Source: Candidatus Gastranaerophilales bacterium
GTDB lineage: Bacteria; Cyanobacteriota; Vampirovibrionia; Gastranaerophilales; Gastranaerophilaceae
NCBI GenBank assembly: GCA_928722015.1
Contig: CAKMWI010000011.1
Span: forward strand, 1-64,000
Reading direction: 5' to 3'
DNA length: 64,000 nt
Part shown: positions 9,326 to 18,260 of the stretch, piece by piece
Layout of the letters: every line of letters begins with the position of its first letter
How positions within the stretch are numbered: the first letter of the stretch is position 1
Notes under the pieces: generated by a model
Databases searched by the model: none
What the model was told of the DNA's origin: nothing
The model's input: only the letters and a program-made list of their open reading frames with translations
Translations under genes and position numbers: made by a program

Positions 9326-11011
9326 ATGAAGTATGAAAATGTGTTTTCTTTACTGGAAGAAATTACAATCCAGAATAGTGAAAAAACTTCTCTGGGTATG
9401 AAAACAAAATGGGGATGGAATGAATTTACATACAAAGGACTGGGGTTACTATCAAGACGTCTTGCCTCTTATTTAATTAATGATTTAAAGATTGAAAAAT
9501 GTGAAAAAATTGCAATCTTATCAGAATCAAAACCGGAATATGGAGCTTGTGTATTTGGAGCAGTTTTAGCAGGATTAACAACCGTCCCGCTAGACAATAA
9601 ATTAACAATATTTGAACTTAAATCAATTTTATCAGACTGCAAACCTGTTGTTATTTTAACCTCAAGTGCCAATATTACAAAAGCAAAAGAATTACAACAA
9701 AAAGTTCCATCAATAAAACATATTATCTTGATGGACTCATCCGCTTATGAAAATATCACTATGCCAAGCCTTTATTCTATTCCGGAGAATTACAGTGCAA
9801 AATGGCGCAGAAGACCATTAAATGCCACCGCATTTATTATTTATACATCAGGAACTACCGGCAATCCTAAAGGAGTAGAAATAACTTTTAAAAATATGCT
9901 TTCTCAAATGCATGATTTAAGAATAGCGTTAAAAGAAATTTTGCCTCAGAATGAAGATATAAGAACATTGTCAATACTGCCTATGAATCATTTGTTTGAA
10001 CTGACTGTAGGATTTTTTACATTTTTAAATCACGGTTATTCTATTTATTATACTCAAAGTCTAAAACCAAAAGACATATTAGAAATAATGTCTGAGAAAA
10101 AAATCAGATTTATGATTACGGTTCCGGCATTTTTAAAACTACTAAAAACATCCATTGAAACAGAGTTATATAAAAAATCACCGGTTATAAAATTTTTATT
10201 CAACTTTAACTATAAAATCGCGGCCTTTTTACCAATGCATATTCGTAAAATGTTGTTTGCATCTATCCATAAACACTTTGGTGGAGAATTTTTCGGATGC
10301 ATTTCCGGTGGTGCGCCATTAGATCCAAATGTAGGAGAATTTTTTCAAAGAATAGGTTTAAAAGTATATCAAGGATACGGCTTATCAGAAACCAGTCCGG
10401 TTGTAGCAGTTAATAGAGGTAAATATCAGGATATGAAATCAGTTGGGCCGGCCCTTGAATCATTTGAAACAAAAATTGATGAATCAACAGGAGAATTATT
10501 ACTACGCGGACCTTCTGTTATGAAAGGTTATTTTGGACGTGAAGACCTAACCTCTGAAGTACTTACTTTTGACGGTTGGCTTCATACAGGAGATATTGCC
10601 CGTATTAATCCAAAAACAAAACTTATATATATTACCGGACGTATTAAAAATATGATAGTTTTACCAGGCGGGAAAAAAGTATTTCCGGAAGAAGTCGAAT
10701 CAGTACTTGAACAAAGTCCGAATTTTGCAGAAGTTTGTGTATCAGGAATTGCACGAACATTCGGAGAAAAAGACGGATGCGAAGAAATTATTGCAGTAAT
10801 TGTTCCTACCGCGGAATATTCTTCTTCATTTAATAATTTCAATAGTTTAGAAGCTGCTATTATAAATGAAGTAAAGAGTTTATCAACTCGTCTTGCACCT
10901 TATAAACGGCCTATACGAATTGTTGTAAGAACAGAAACATTGCCTCGTACTACAACCCGAAAATTAAAACGTACAGAAATAAAAAAATTGCTCTGTGAAT
11001 GTGTAAAATAA
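9326..11011 (+). CDS. AMP-binding long-chain acyl-CoA synthetase-like protein
   Basis: An adenylate-forming enzyme that activates a carboxylic acid, probably a fatty acid, with ATP and then transfers it to CoA or another carrier. The phosphate-binding loop 'YTSGTTGNPKG' is at about residues 173-183, followed by 'GYGLSETSP' (adenine site), 'GWLHTGDIA' with the ribose-binding Asp, and the hinge 'TGRIKNMIVLPGGKKV'. The end 'LPRTTTRKLKRTEI' carries the conserved C-terminal Lys. The length (561 residues) is normal. TTG at 9314 is in frame but sits directly on the AGGAG, so I use the ATG at 9326. Substrate specificity cannot be read from the sequence. It has no linked partner gene. Confidence 0.88.
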   Translation: MKYENVFSLLEEITIQNSEKTSLGMKTKWGWNEFTYKGLGLLSRRLASYLINDLKIEKCEKIAILSESKPEYGACVFGAVLAGLTTVPLDNKLTIFELKSILSDCKPVVILTSSANITKAKELQQKVPSIKHIILMDSSAYENITMPSLYSIPENYSAKWRRRPLNATAFIIYTSGTTGNPKGVEITFKNMLSQMHDLRIALKEILPQNEDIRTLSILPMNHLFELTVGFFTFLNHGYSIYYTQSLKPKDILEIMSEKKIRFMITVPAFLKLLKTSIETELYKKSPVIKFLFNFNYKIAAFLPMHIRKMLFASIHKHFGGEFFGCISGGAPLDPNVGEFFQRIGLKVYQGYGLSETSPVVAVNRGKYQDMKSVGPALESFETKIDESTGELLLRGPSVMKGYFGREDLTSEVLTFDGWLHTGDIARINPKTKLIYITGRIKNMIVLPGGKKVFPEEVESVLEQSPNFAEVCVSGIARTFGEKDGCEEIIAVIVPTAEYSSSFNNFNSLEAAIINEVKSLSTRLAPYKRPIRIVVRTETLPRTTTRKLKRTEIKKLLCECVK

Positions 11012-11137
11012 AATGTTTGATATATAATCATTTTATAATGTGATATAGGTTTGCTATAGACAACATTCTTATATCTTACTGTTGCAGATTTTATATAAAT
11101 AATAAAATTATAGATAACTTTTGACAATCAAATAATT

Positions 11138-11214
11138 CGGGATGTAGCGCAGCTTGGTAGCGCACTTCGTTCGGGACGAAGGGGCCGCAGGTTCAAATCC
11201 TGTCATCCCGACCA
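11138..11214 (+). tRNA. tRNA-Pro (anticodon CGG)
   Basis: A full cloverleaf can be drawn. The acceptor stem CGGGATG pairs with CATCCCG, the anticodon stem CTTCG/CGAAG holds the loop TTCGGGA with anticodon CGG, and the T arm has GTTCAAATC. The CCA end is encoded in the DNA (11212-11214). Confidence 0.97.
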
Positions 11215-11236
11215 CTAATAAATTTAACAGATACAA

Positions 11237-13495
11237 TTACGGTTGCTTTTGCTGTAATGTCAATTCATCCCATAATCTATTCAAAGCTTGTAATTCACTA
11301 CGAGATTTTACATCAGTTATAATTTGTCCAATTGCATCCTCATTTACATCTGTAAGTTTATATGAAAATGCGGCAGATTCATCACCACCAACTTTATGAG
11401 ATAGTTCATGCAGTGCAGTTTCTAAAACTTCACTTAATTTTGACTCACTAAGATATTTTCTATCAATCCAGAAGCCTTTTGACTGCCCATTATCAACAAT
11501 AGCCTCAGCTTTTGTTGTTGAATATAAGCGACTATCTTTAACTCCAGAATTGTCAAACATATATATTTTCGTATCAAGTTCTTCCGGAGTAAAATGTTTA
11601 CCTTTCAGTGATGGAGCTAAACTATTTAAAGCTTCTTTAAGAATTAAAATCTTTTTAGTCTGAATATCATCAGGAACTACAACATCATGGGCTCTTGCAT
11701 CACCCAACAAATTCTTAATTGTTTGCATTCCGAGCCCTGAAAAATAATCTTTACATACATGATAACCGTTTACTCTTAAGTCCCGAACAACATCATTGCT
11801 TGCAGGAGTGTATGCAACATAGTTTGATGGAAAATTTATATGTAATGTTTTGTTACCAACACGGTTTGCATTTTTCAGATAAAGCAAATATCTGGATAAA
11901 AATGCATCTATTGGTGTATCCGCATTCCAATTCTTTTTATCCCAATAAGGTTCAAGAGCTTTTAACATTTTTACCTTATCATTATCTGACATTCTAGAAT
12001 TACTAGCCAACCATTGCCCCAAATCTTCAAGTTGACTTTCATTTATTGATGTTCTGTCTCTTGAAGGATCAAGAACAGAAACAGGAGGTTTTTCTTTTAA
12101 GAATAATACTGCACCTTTCAGTCCATCATAATCATTATTATATTCAAATCTTTGTCCGGCAATATATAAACCACCATTTTCATCAGGTTTTAATAATTTA
12201 ATACCTATTAAATCATTTTCAAAATCAGGACATTTAAAATGAGGATTATTTGAATGATAAAAACGATTAATACTTTTCCTGAAAGTTTCAAGTAATTCTT
12301 TATCAGAAGTTTCAAATTCTATATAATTACCATTAAATTTGTCAACCTTATCTAATGAATATGCAAGAACACGTTTATCGGATAAATCACCCTGTTGAAG
12401 GTTATATGTTAATTTCCAATTATCTGAACCAATTCTGACATCTTCAGCACCACCATCTTTTAGAAGCTTAAGAACTGACATTTTTAAACCTTCACCATAA
12501 TTACCGGCAGCTTTTGCATTATCACGCTTAGTTGACTCACCGATATAAACAGCTTTGTCTACAGTATATGTACTGTCTCCTTTTATTCTTACCTTATATT
12601 TTCCATTTGCAACAGGAGTAAATGTAAGCTGTACTCCATCTAAAGTTTGTCCATGTCCATCATAGAAGTTTTGTAATATATCACGTGCAATCTTATCATT
12701 ATTCCACTGTACAGAATCAGAATAGCTTTCTGTAATATTTGTCAAATGATTCTTAACTGGTTTGAAATCTTTAGTCTCCATGTGAGAAATTTTCATCTCT
12801 GAAGAACTTGGAAGCTTAAATTCAAAATGCCCATCAGACGAAATTTCCGGTATATTAAGGTCTTTCATACCAATCCTGTTTGTAGTTTTTACAGAAGCAG
12901 GAAGATCAACAGCATCAGCATATACAGTATTCCCACCTTTTCCTGTTACAGGAGGTTTTTCTATATCGTAAGGAAGCTTTCCTCCTTCAATTTTAGCTTT
13001 ATACTTATTATAAATACCTTCTCTAACATCTTGAGGAGCTATATCACCCTCAAATATATCTTGAAACTTATCTTTTGCTTTTTGAATTTCACCCTGCAAT
13101 TCTTTATTTATTTTCTTCAATCCATTATTATCATTTGCCAAGGATTTATTTGCCTCAGAAAGTTTTTCATTATCTGCGGTTAAATTTTTGATTTTTCTTG
13201 CACCTTCCTCAAGGGAATTTTGAAGTTTATTTGTGTTTCTCTGTAATTCACTATTTTCAGAGGTGAGTTGACGAATTACTTTTTGCCCCTTTCCATGCAT
13301 TACAGCCCCACCTAAAACAGCTGCAGATAATGCCGTAGCAAGTACTGCCCCTGAAATTTGTTTACCTGAATATGTTTTCTTATTATCTACTTCGTTTTCC
13401 GGGATAGTATTAAACCTTGTTTCTCTACTTTCCTGATGTTCTGTAAAATTCGGATTTACTGAACAATCATTGATGGATTGAATTTTCATATACAC
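11237..13495 (-). CDS. Membrane-anchored protein with GHKL ATPase-like domain and HExxH metallopeptidase motif
   Basis: 752 residues of an uncharacterised multi-domain protein. A short N-terminus contains 'NPNFTEHQ'. A membrane helix spans about residues 46-66 and is followed by a coiled coil (about 70-148). Residues 265-345 look like the ATP site of the Hsp90/GHKL fold: 'IARDILQNFYDGHG' resembles the N box, where Asn binds magnesium, and 'AAGNYGEGLKMS' resembles the glycine-rich lid. 'DPSRDRTSI' at 477-484 may supply the later conserved Arg. Near the end 'ETALHELSHKVGGDES' (693-707) is a classic HExxH zinc-peptidase motif with acidic residues beyond it. The topology suggests a short cytoplasmic start with the rest on one side of the membrane. 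The function is unknown. The domain calls rest on motifs only. Confidence 0.75.
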   Translation of the reverse strand: MYMKIQSINDCSVNPNFTEHQESRETRFNTIPENEVDNKKTYSGKQISGAVLATALSAAVLGGAVMHGKGQKVIRQLTSENSELQRNTNKLQNSLEEGARKIKNLTADNEKLSEANKSLANDNNGLKKINKELQGEIQKAKDKFQDIFEGDIAPQDVREGIYNKYKAKIEGGKLPYDIEKPPVTGKGGNTVYADAVDLPASVKTTNRIGMKDLNIPEISSDGHFEFKLPSSSEMKISHMETKDFKPVKNHLTNITESYSDSVQWNNDKIARDILQNFYDGHGQTLDGVQLTFTPVANGKYKVRIKGDSTYTVDKAVYIGESTKRDNAKAAGNYGEGLKMSVLKLLKDGGAEDVRIGSDNWKLTYNLQQGDLSDKRVLAYSLDKVDKFNGNYIEFETSDKELLETFRKSINRFYHSNNPHFKCPDFENDLIGIKLLKPDENGGLYIAGQRFEYNNDYDGLKGAVLFLKEKPPVSVLDPSRDRTSINESQLEDLGQWLASNSRMSDNDKVKMLKALEPYWDKKNWNADTPIDAFLSRYLLYLKNANRVGNKTLHINFPSNYVAYTPASNDVVRDLRVNGYHVCKDYFSGLGMQTIKNLLGDARAHDVVVPDDIQTKKILILKEALNSLAPSLKGKHFTPEELDTKIYMFDNSGVKDSRLYSTTKAEAIVDNGQSKGFWIDRKYLSESKLSEVLETALHELSHKVGGDESAAFSYKLTDVNEDAIGQIITDVKSRSELQALNRLWDELTLQQKQP

Positions 13496-13591
13496 TTATA
13501 CCTTTATTACTAACACATATTTATATTAATGAGCATATAGTTATTTTATTGCTTTCAAAAAGATTATTATTAAAAAATATTAAGAAACTAA

Positions 13592-15136
13592 TTATTTAAC
13601 ATTTTTTACTTTTTTTATTTTTAACAAATACAAAACCGGAATAATAATAATACAAAGAAAAGCCAACAATGCAAATACATCATAAAAAGAAGCCAACCTA
13701 GCTTGTTGTAAAAGCTCTTTGTATAACATACCGTTTGCCTTTCTTGCAGCAACAACTTCAGGATAGTGTATTAAAAATTTATTATGAAGCATCATTAATT
13801 TGTATCTGAACATTGCATTATGATGAGACAAATCTCCAACAAGATAATTCTGATGAACTTGTGAAACTCTTGCAATAAAAGTGGCAGACACCGCAGTTGC
13901 AATTGCTGTTACAACATTTTTAAAAAGAGCATGTAATGCTGCAGCATCAGCATTTTTACTCGCTGGTAAGGTTTGAAATGACAGAGCCGTAATAGGTACA
14001 AATGCTGTTGGAACACCTATACATAATAATATATTAGGAAGAATGATGCTATCTATTGATGATGTAAGATTCATTCTAGTTAACATCAATATTGAAACTC
14101 CCATAATCAACAAACCGACAATAGCCAAATGCCTTGCCCGTACATATTTTGAAATTTCTCCAACAACAAGCAATCCTATAAAACAAATAACAGCTCTGGG
14201 AAACATAGTTAATCCCGACATAGAAGGACTATATCCTAACAAGCTTTGAACAAACATAGGTACAAGTAACAGTGTAGAATATATCATTACATTTATGAAT
14301 GAACTGCATATTGTTCCGAATAGGAAGTTTCTATCCTTAAATACTCGAATATCAATAACAGGATTACTATATTCTAACTCCCACACATAGAAAAATATAA
14401 AAGAAAATATACAAATACCTGTTAAATAACAAATCCAAGGGGTATCAAACCAGTTATATTGTTGTCCTTTATCGAGAACTATTTGCATGCAAGCCATTGC
14501 AATTACAATTGAAATATATCCTATTATATCAAACTTTTTCTTTTTATTATTTTTTTGTGGAACATCAGATGGAACAAAAAATTTAACCAGCAAAAAGGAA
14601 AGCATACATAATGGAATATTTATTATAAATACCCACTGCCACGAAAAATAATCAGTCAAATAACCGCCTAAAAAAGGACCGGCAAGAGGTGAAAACATTG
14701 CAGCAACACCAAATAAACTCATAGCAACTCCCCGTTGTTCTCTGGGAAAAACTTCCAGTAAAATAGCTTGACACAATGGTAATATACATCCGCTACCAAC
14801 TCCTTGTACTATACGGGCCGCAATTAATGCCTGAAGATTTGGTGCTAATATGCATAACAAACATCCTATACAAAATAACCAAATACTATAAAACATCAAT
14901 AATTTCTTACCCATTAATTGAACTAAATATCCGGTAACAGGTAACATTATTCCTCCTGAAATTATATAGCATGTAATAACAGTATTTGCTTCATATTGTG
15001 TTGCGCCATAATAACCGGCAATATTTGGCTGACATACATTTGTTGCAGATGAAGCTGCCAATGATAAAAACGAAGGCAACAAAACTGAAATTGCTACTAT
15101 ATAAGGATTAATAGGGGTATTACTTTTGTTTTCCAT
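13592..15136 (-). CDS. MFS multidrug exporter, DHA2 (EmrB/QacA) type
   Basis: The 514-residue membrane protein has about 14 hydrophobic helices, the count of the DHA2 drug:H+ antiporter subfamily. The signature 'LVQLMGKKLLMFYSIW' fits the loop 2-3 motif A (GxLaDrxGrkxxl), and 'ARIVQGVGSGCILPLCQAIL' is the motif B/C region near helix 4-5. 'GVAAMFSPLAGPFLGGYLTDYFSWQWVFIINIP' (here described as the antiporter motif region at about 142-175) contains the typical GPxLGG. It probably exports toxic compounds using the proton gradient. No EmrA-type partner is beside it, so its substrate is unknown. It lies on its own between two intergenic spaces. Confidence 0.9.
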   Translation of the reverse strand: MENKSNTPINPYIVAISVLLPSFLSLAASSATNVCQPNIAGYYGATQYEANTVITCYIISGGIMLPVTGYLVQLMGKKLLMFYSIWLFCIGCLLCILAPNLQALIAARIVQGVGSGCILPLCQAILLEVFPREQRGVAMSLFGVAAMFSPLAGPFLGGYLTDYFSWQWVFIINIPLCMLSFLLVKFFVPSDVPQKNNKKKKFDIIGYISIVIAMACMQIVLDKGQQYNWFDTPWICYLTGICIFSFIFFYVWELEYSNPVIDIRVFKDRNFLFGTICSSFINVMIYSTLLLVPMFVQSLLGYSPSMSGLTMFPRAVICFIGLLVVGEISKYVRARHLAIVGLLIMGVSILMLTRMNLTSSIDSIILPNILLCIGVPTAFVPITALSFQTLPASKNADAAALHALFKNVVTAIATAVSATFIARVSQVHQNYLVGDLSHHNAMFRYKLMMLHNKFLIHYPEVVAARKANGMLYKELLQQARLASFYDVFALLAFLCIIIIPVLYLLKIKKVKNVK

Positions 15137-15278
15137 AAATTATTTTCTGTTTGTTATTATGATAACATATCTTATATAATTACTATAGTACGTAATAAAA
15201 TCATTTCAAGATTTTTGCAAAATTTATTAATAATTCAGACTTACTTGTTTATATTTTTAAACGGATTATAATGATGAT

Positions 15279-16163
15279 ATGAAAAAGCTAATATGTATTT
15301 TATTCTTAATATTTTTAGTAACAATTCCTTCTGTATCAGCAGATGAAAACAATACTAAAACAGAAGAAAGAGAAGAAATTCTTGTTATTGAAGTTCCGCA
15401 AGACAACCAAATCGACAACGAAACAAATCTTCCTGAAGAAACACCAGATAGCCAAAAGAACGAAAAAATTTTGAATGTTGCAGATAAACAACTACCAGAG
15501 GAGGAAAAAGAAGAAGAAAATTTAGATGAAAACAACAACGCCTACTCTTATAATGAATTCGAAAACTCAGAAACCATCGAGGATTCTTCAGATACAGTTT
15601 ATCTTAACAGTACTCCGACAAAGAAATTTAACTTAAAAAAAAGAACAAAAATTACAAATCAAAAACCTGTCATCCACCAAGATGAAGATTTTAGAGTTTC
15701 ACCTCAAAATGTAGATTTATACAGAAATAACGATATCTACTCAAAAAAAACTACTTCATTTTCAAATGAAAAAAAATTTGGGAATTTAACTTTCGGCAGC
15801 AAACACGATAATACCTTTACAATGAATGAATATAGCGGAACAAGAACTTTATTTTCAAAATACGATATTAATCGATTTTCATTCAGTACCTCTTACAAAA
15901 ATAATAGCCTGTCTTCATTCGATCAACAATTCAGAGGCACATTCTCATTCTCTCCGGAATATAGACTTAACGAACATCTTTCATTACAAAGTATTTACTC
16001 CAGAAATTTTATGGACAGGAGCAACAAAAATGAAATTGTTTTTACTCTTAAGCCATTCAAAGATGACCGAATGAATTTTAATATAGGTGCAGGACAGATT
16101 TATTATGAAGATGCAGCACCTACACGTTCTCAATTAAATTTTGCAACAAAAATAAACTTTTAA
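15279..16163 (+). CDS. Secreted, acidic-linker protein with barrel-like C-terminus
   Basis: 294 residues. A clear signal peptide (MKKLICILFLIFLVTIPSVSA) is followed by about 75 residues rich in Glu, Asp and Asn, then a basic patch (KKFNLKKRTKITNQ). The C-terminal 130 residues alternate polar and aromatic residues (FSFSTSYKNNS, GTFSFSPEYRL, MNFNIGAGQIYY) and the protein ends in Phe. That is the pattern of amphipathic beta strands in small outer-membrane proteins, where a terminal aromatic residue aids assembly. It may be a small outer-membrane or periplasmic protein bridging to the cell wall. I recognise no family. It appears to be a single-gene unit. Confidence 0.7.
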   Translation: MKKLICILFLIFLVTIPSVSADENNTKTEEREEILVIEVPQDNQIDNETNLPEETPDSQKNEKILNVADKQLPEEEKEEENLDENNNAYSYNEFENSETIEDSSDTVYLNSTPTKKFNLKKRTKITNQKPVIHQDEDFRVSPQNVDLYRNNDIYSKKTTSFSNEKKFGNLTFGSKHDNTFTMNEYSGTRTLFSKYDINRFSFSTSYKNNSLSSFDQQFRGTFSFSPEYRLNEHLSLQSIYSRNFMDRSNKNEIVFTLKPFKDDRMNFNIGAGQIYYEDAAPTRSQLNFATKINF

Positions 16164-16320
16164 TAGATATTATATATACTAATATTGGCCAAATAATATA
16201 ATGAAAAATTTTTATTTCTATTACATATTTTTTATAAATGTAAATTTTTATAAAAAATATGTCAAAAAAAGTTTTGCTTGTAGTTTACTAAAAGTGGAAT
16301 AAGTACGGATTAATCAAACA

Positions 16321-16845
16321 ATGAAAATTTCACCTATAAGTATTAATCAAAAAATGGCAAATTCACTAGAAAAATTTTCATCCCAGGGAGGAGAAAAAAT
16401 TGCCAATTATATAAATGCCGGAGGAAAATTTGCAATTGCCCCACTGGTAATTATGTACAATCCATTCACCAAGGAATCAAAAGAAAATAAAAAATGGGCG
16501 GCCATAAAACAACCTGTAGAAGCCTTGGTAACAATTGCTGCACAAATTGCAGCCTTAGGGGTTTTATTTAAAGGAATCGATAAATTAGCGTCAAAAGGTA
16601 AAATTACTTTTAAACTTGTAGAAGAAGCTAAAAAAACAGGCGAAATTCCAAAATCAATTTTAGAATCCGTAAAAGGTGATAAAACAAAAGCGATTGAAGA
16701 ATTAAATAAAACCTGTCTGGATATATTTAAAGATCGCGTTGGTACAATACTGACAATTGCTTTATACGTTCCAATACTTGCGCTGTCTAACAGAATATTT
16801 CCAAAAGTTGCAGATATGCTAGTTAAGGATAATGATAATGGGTAA
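16321..16845 (+). CDS. Lineage-type membrane protein (174 aa)
   Basis: This small protein has hydrophobic stretches near residues 32-46, 67-88 and 137-156, split by charged loops. The start 'MKISPISINQKMANSLEKFSSQGG' is similar in style to the 340-residue protein at 18261 (LEKISEHG). The layout of a glycine/serine-rich entry, a membrane segment, a 'KENKKWAAIKQP' loop and another membrane segment is shared with that protein and with the gene that follows, so the three look like paralogues. It overlaps the next gene by a few bases, so the two are probably translated together. No known family or function is recognised. Confidence 0.75.
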   Translation: MKISPISINQKMANSLEKFSSQGGEKIANYINAGGKFAIAPLVIMYNPFTKESKENKKWAAIKQPVEALVTIAAQIAALGVLFKGIDKLASKGKITFKLVEEAKKTGEIPKSILESVKGDKTKAIEELNKTCLDIFKDRVGTILTIALYVPILALSNRIFPKVADMLVKDNDNG

Positions 16846-17398
16846 TATGATAAAACCAATTACACAATCAAAAATCTTTAATAATCATTTAAAAAGAGTA
16901 ATAAATGATGATGCTTTTGCTGCAAAAACTATAGTTGTTTGTTCTGTTTTAAAAGATGTTTTTGCATATTCTGTTCGTTATAAAACAACTATGGATAATG
17001 AAAAAATCCCTGAAAAACGTCGTCCTTTTGTTGCAGCAATGGATATGGCTTCAGGAATAGTAACTGCTATTGCCCAAATTGTTGTAGGTTTTGCTATTGC
17101 AAATCCGAAAATTCAAAATAGACTCTGGGATTCAATGTTTAAAAATACACAGTTTAAACATATTGGAGCTGCTAAAAAAAGTTTTGCTACAATTCTGGCC
17201 CTAGTTGGTTCAGGAGTAATAACAGAAAGAGTATTAGTACCATTGATTGCTACTCCTCTTGCAGCTAAAATGGAAAAGAAATTCTTTAAAAAAGATGATG
17301 AAGGTAATACAAAATATCCGTTTAGCAATTATTTACATATAAGCAAAAAATCTCCTAATATTAAGAATTTTATCCAAACTTCAGACGCAAAATACTAA
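16838..17398 (+). CDS. Lineage-type membrane protein (186 aa)
   Basis: This protein overlaps the end of the preceding gene by eight bases. The ATG at 16838 is preferred to the one at 16832 because AAGGA is eight bases before it. Hydrophobic segments near residues 60-85 and 118-145 are separated by charged loops. The loop 'DNEKIPEKRRPFVAAMD' corresponds in place to 'EKENKQYAMANS' of the 340-residue paralogue at 18261. It ends in a lysine-rich tail (KKFFKKDDEGNTKYP). The gene probably forms an operon with the one before it. The function is unknown. Confidence 0.75.
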   Translation: MGNMIKPITQSKIFNNHLKRVINDDAFAAKTIVVCSVLKDVFAYSVRYKTTMDNEKIPEKRRPFVAAMDMASGIVTAIAQIVVGFAIANPKIQNRLWDSMFKNTQFKHIGAAKKSFATILALVGSGVITERVLVPLIATPLAAKMEKKFFKKDDEGNTKYPFSNYLHISKKSPNIKNFIQTSDAKY

Positions 17399-17406
17399 TT
17401 AACCAA

Positions 17407-18099
17407 CTATTTTTCTTGTTTTAATTCTTTCCCCCAAGTATACCAAAAGTAAATTGAGAGAATAAAATATGTTCCCCACATTAAAATTGTAGCAAAACAA
17501 TTTGAGCCATTCAAATAAGCTTCTATCCACATAAGAACAGATAACCCGTTCACTATAAACCAGATGAACCATTGTTCTATACAGCGTTTCACAGTTAATA
17601 CAAGTCCAATCACCGAAAGAACTGACGTTATAGAATCAAATATCGGACTTTTATCATTAAAATATAACAGCACAAAATAAAAAATAAATGCCCCAATCAT
17701 AGCGATAAGTAAAAATAAAATTCGTTCTTTTGTACTCAACTTAGTTTTTATAATTTCTTGAGATTCTGTTTTAAGATGTTTCTTCCATTGAAAAATCCCC
17801 AAAATTTGCATTGGGAAATAATATAAAAGATACAAAAGTAAGTTTCCATATAAAGCATTTTTAAATGAAATATAACTATAACAAAAAGTTCCGCACAAAC
17901 CGAAAAAATAACATGATATCTTCCCTTTTCCGGCAAGTATTGAGTAGCTAACACCACATATTGCAGAAACAAGAGCAACCTTACTGTCTTTCATAATAAA
18001 AGATAACAAAATAATCAAAATTATTCCTGCAGGAAAAAGTATTCGTTCACAATTTCCCCAGCCTGCCAATTCTTTTTTTATAAATTTCAATAGATTCAT
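17407..18099 (-). CDS. pnuC: PnuC-family nicotinamide riboside transporter
   Basis: The 230-residue membrane protein has seven or so hydrophobic helices. PnuC carries nicotinamide riboside (some members carry thiamine or riboflavin precursors) into the cell by facilitated diffusion, feeding NAD salvage. The family pattern is visible in the aromatic 'QILGIFQWKKH' segment and in 'EQWFIWFIVNGLSVLMWI' near residue 175, where Trp and Asn line the substrate site. No kinase such as NadR is beside it and no riboswitch could be recognised upstream, so the ligand is not proven. It runs convergent to the preceding membrane-protein pair. Confidence 0.85.
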   Translation of the reverse strand: MNLLKFIKKELAGWGNCERILFPAGIILIILLSFIMKDSKVALVSAICGVSYSILAGKGKISCYFFGLCGTFCYSYISFKNALYGNLLLYLLYYFPMQILGIFQWKKHLKTESQEIIKTKLSTKERILFLLIAMIGAFIFYFVLLYFNDKSPIFDSITSVLSVIGLVLTVKRCIEQWFIWFIVNGLSVLMWIEAYLNGSNCFATILMWGTYFILSIYFWYTWGKELKQEK

Positions 18100-18260
18100 T
18101 ATGCAAATTCTAACTCAAATATTCTTATATTAAAATATATAAAATAAAACAACCAACGAATGCTGAAAAAATATTTCTAAAAATAAAAAATATTAAATAT
18201 TACATAAAAAACATTTTACATTTTTCTTTGTGTGGTGTCTACTTATATTAGGTAAATAAA

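Noticed and set aside
18100..18260. NAD-type riboswitch upstream of pnuC
   Set aside because: I could not draw the conserved stem or see the conserved residues; the region is simply AT-rich.
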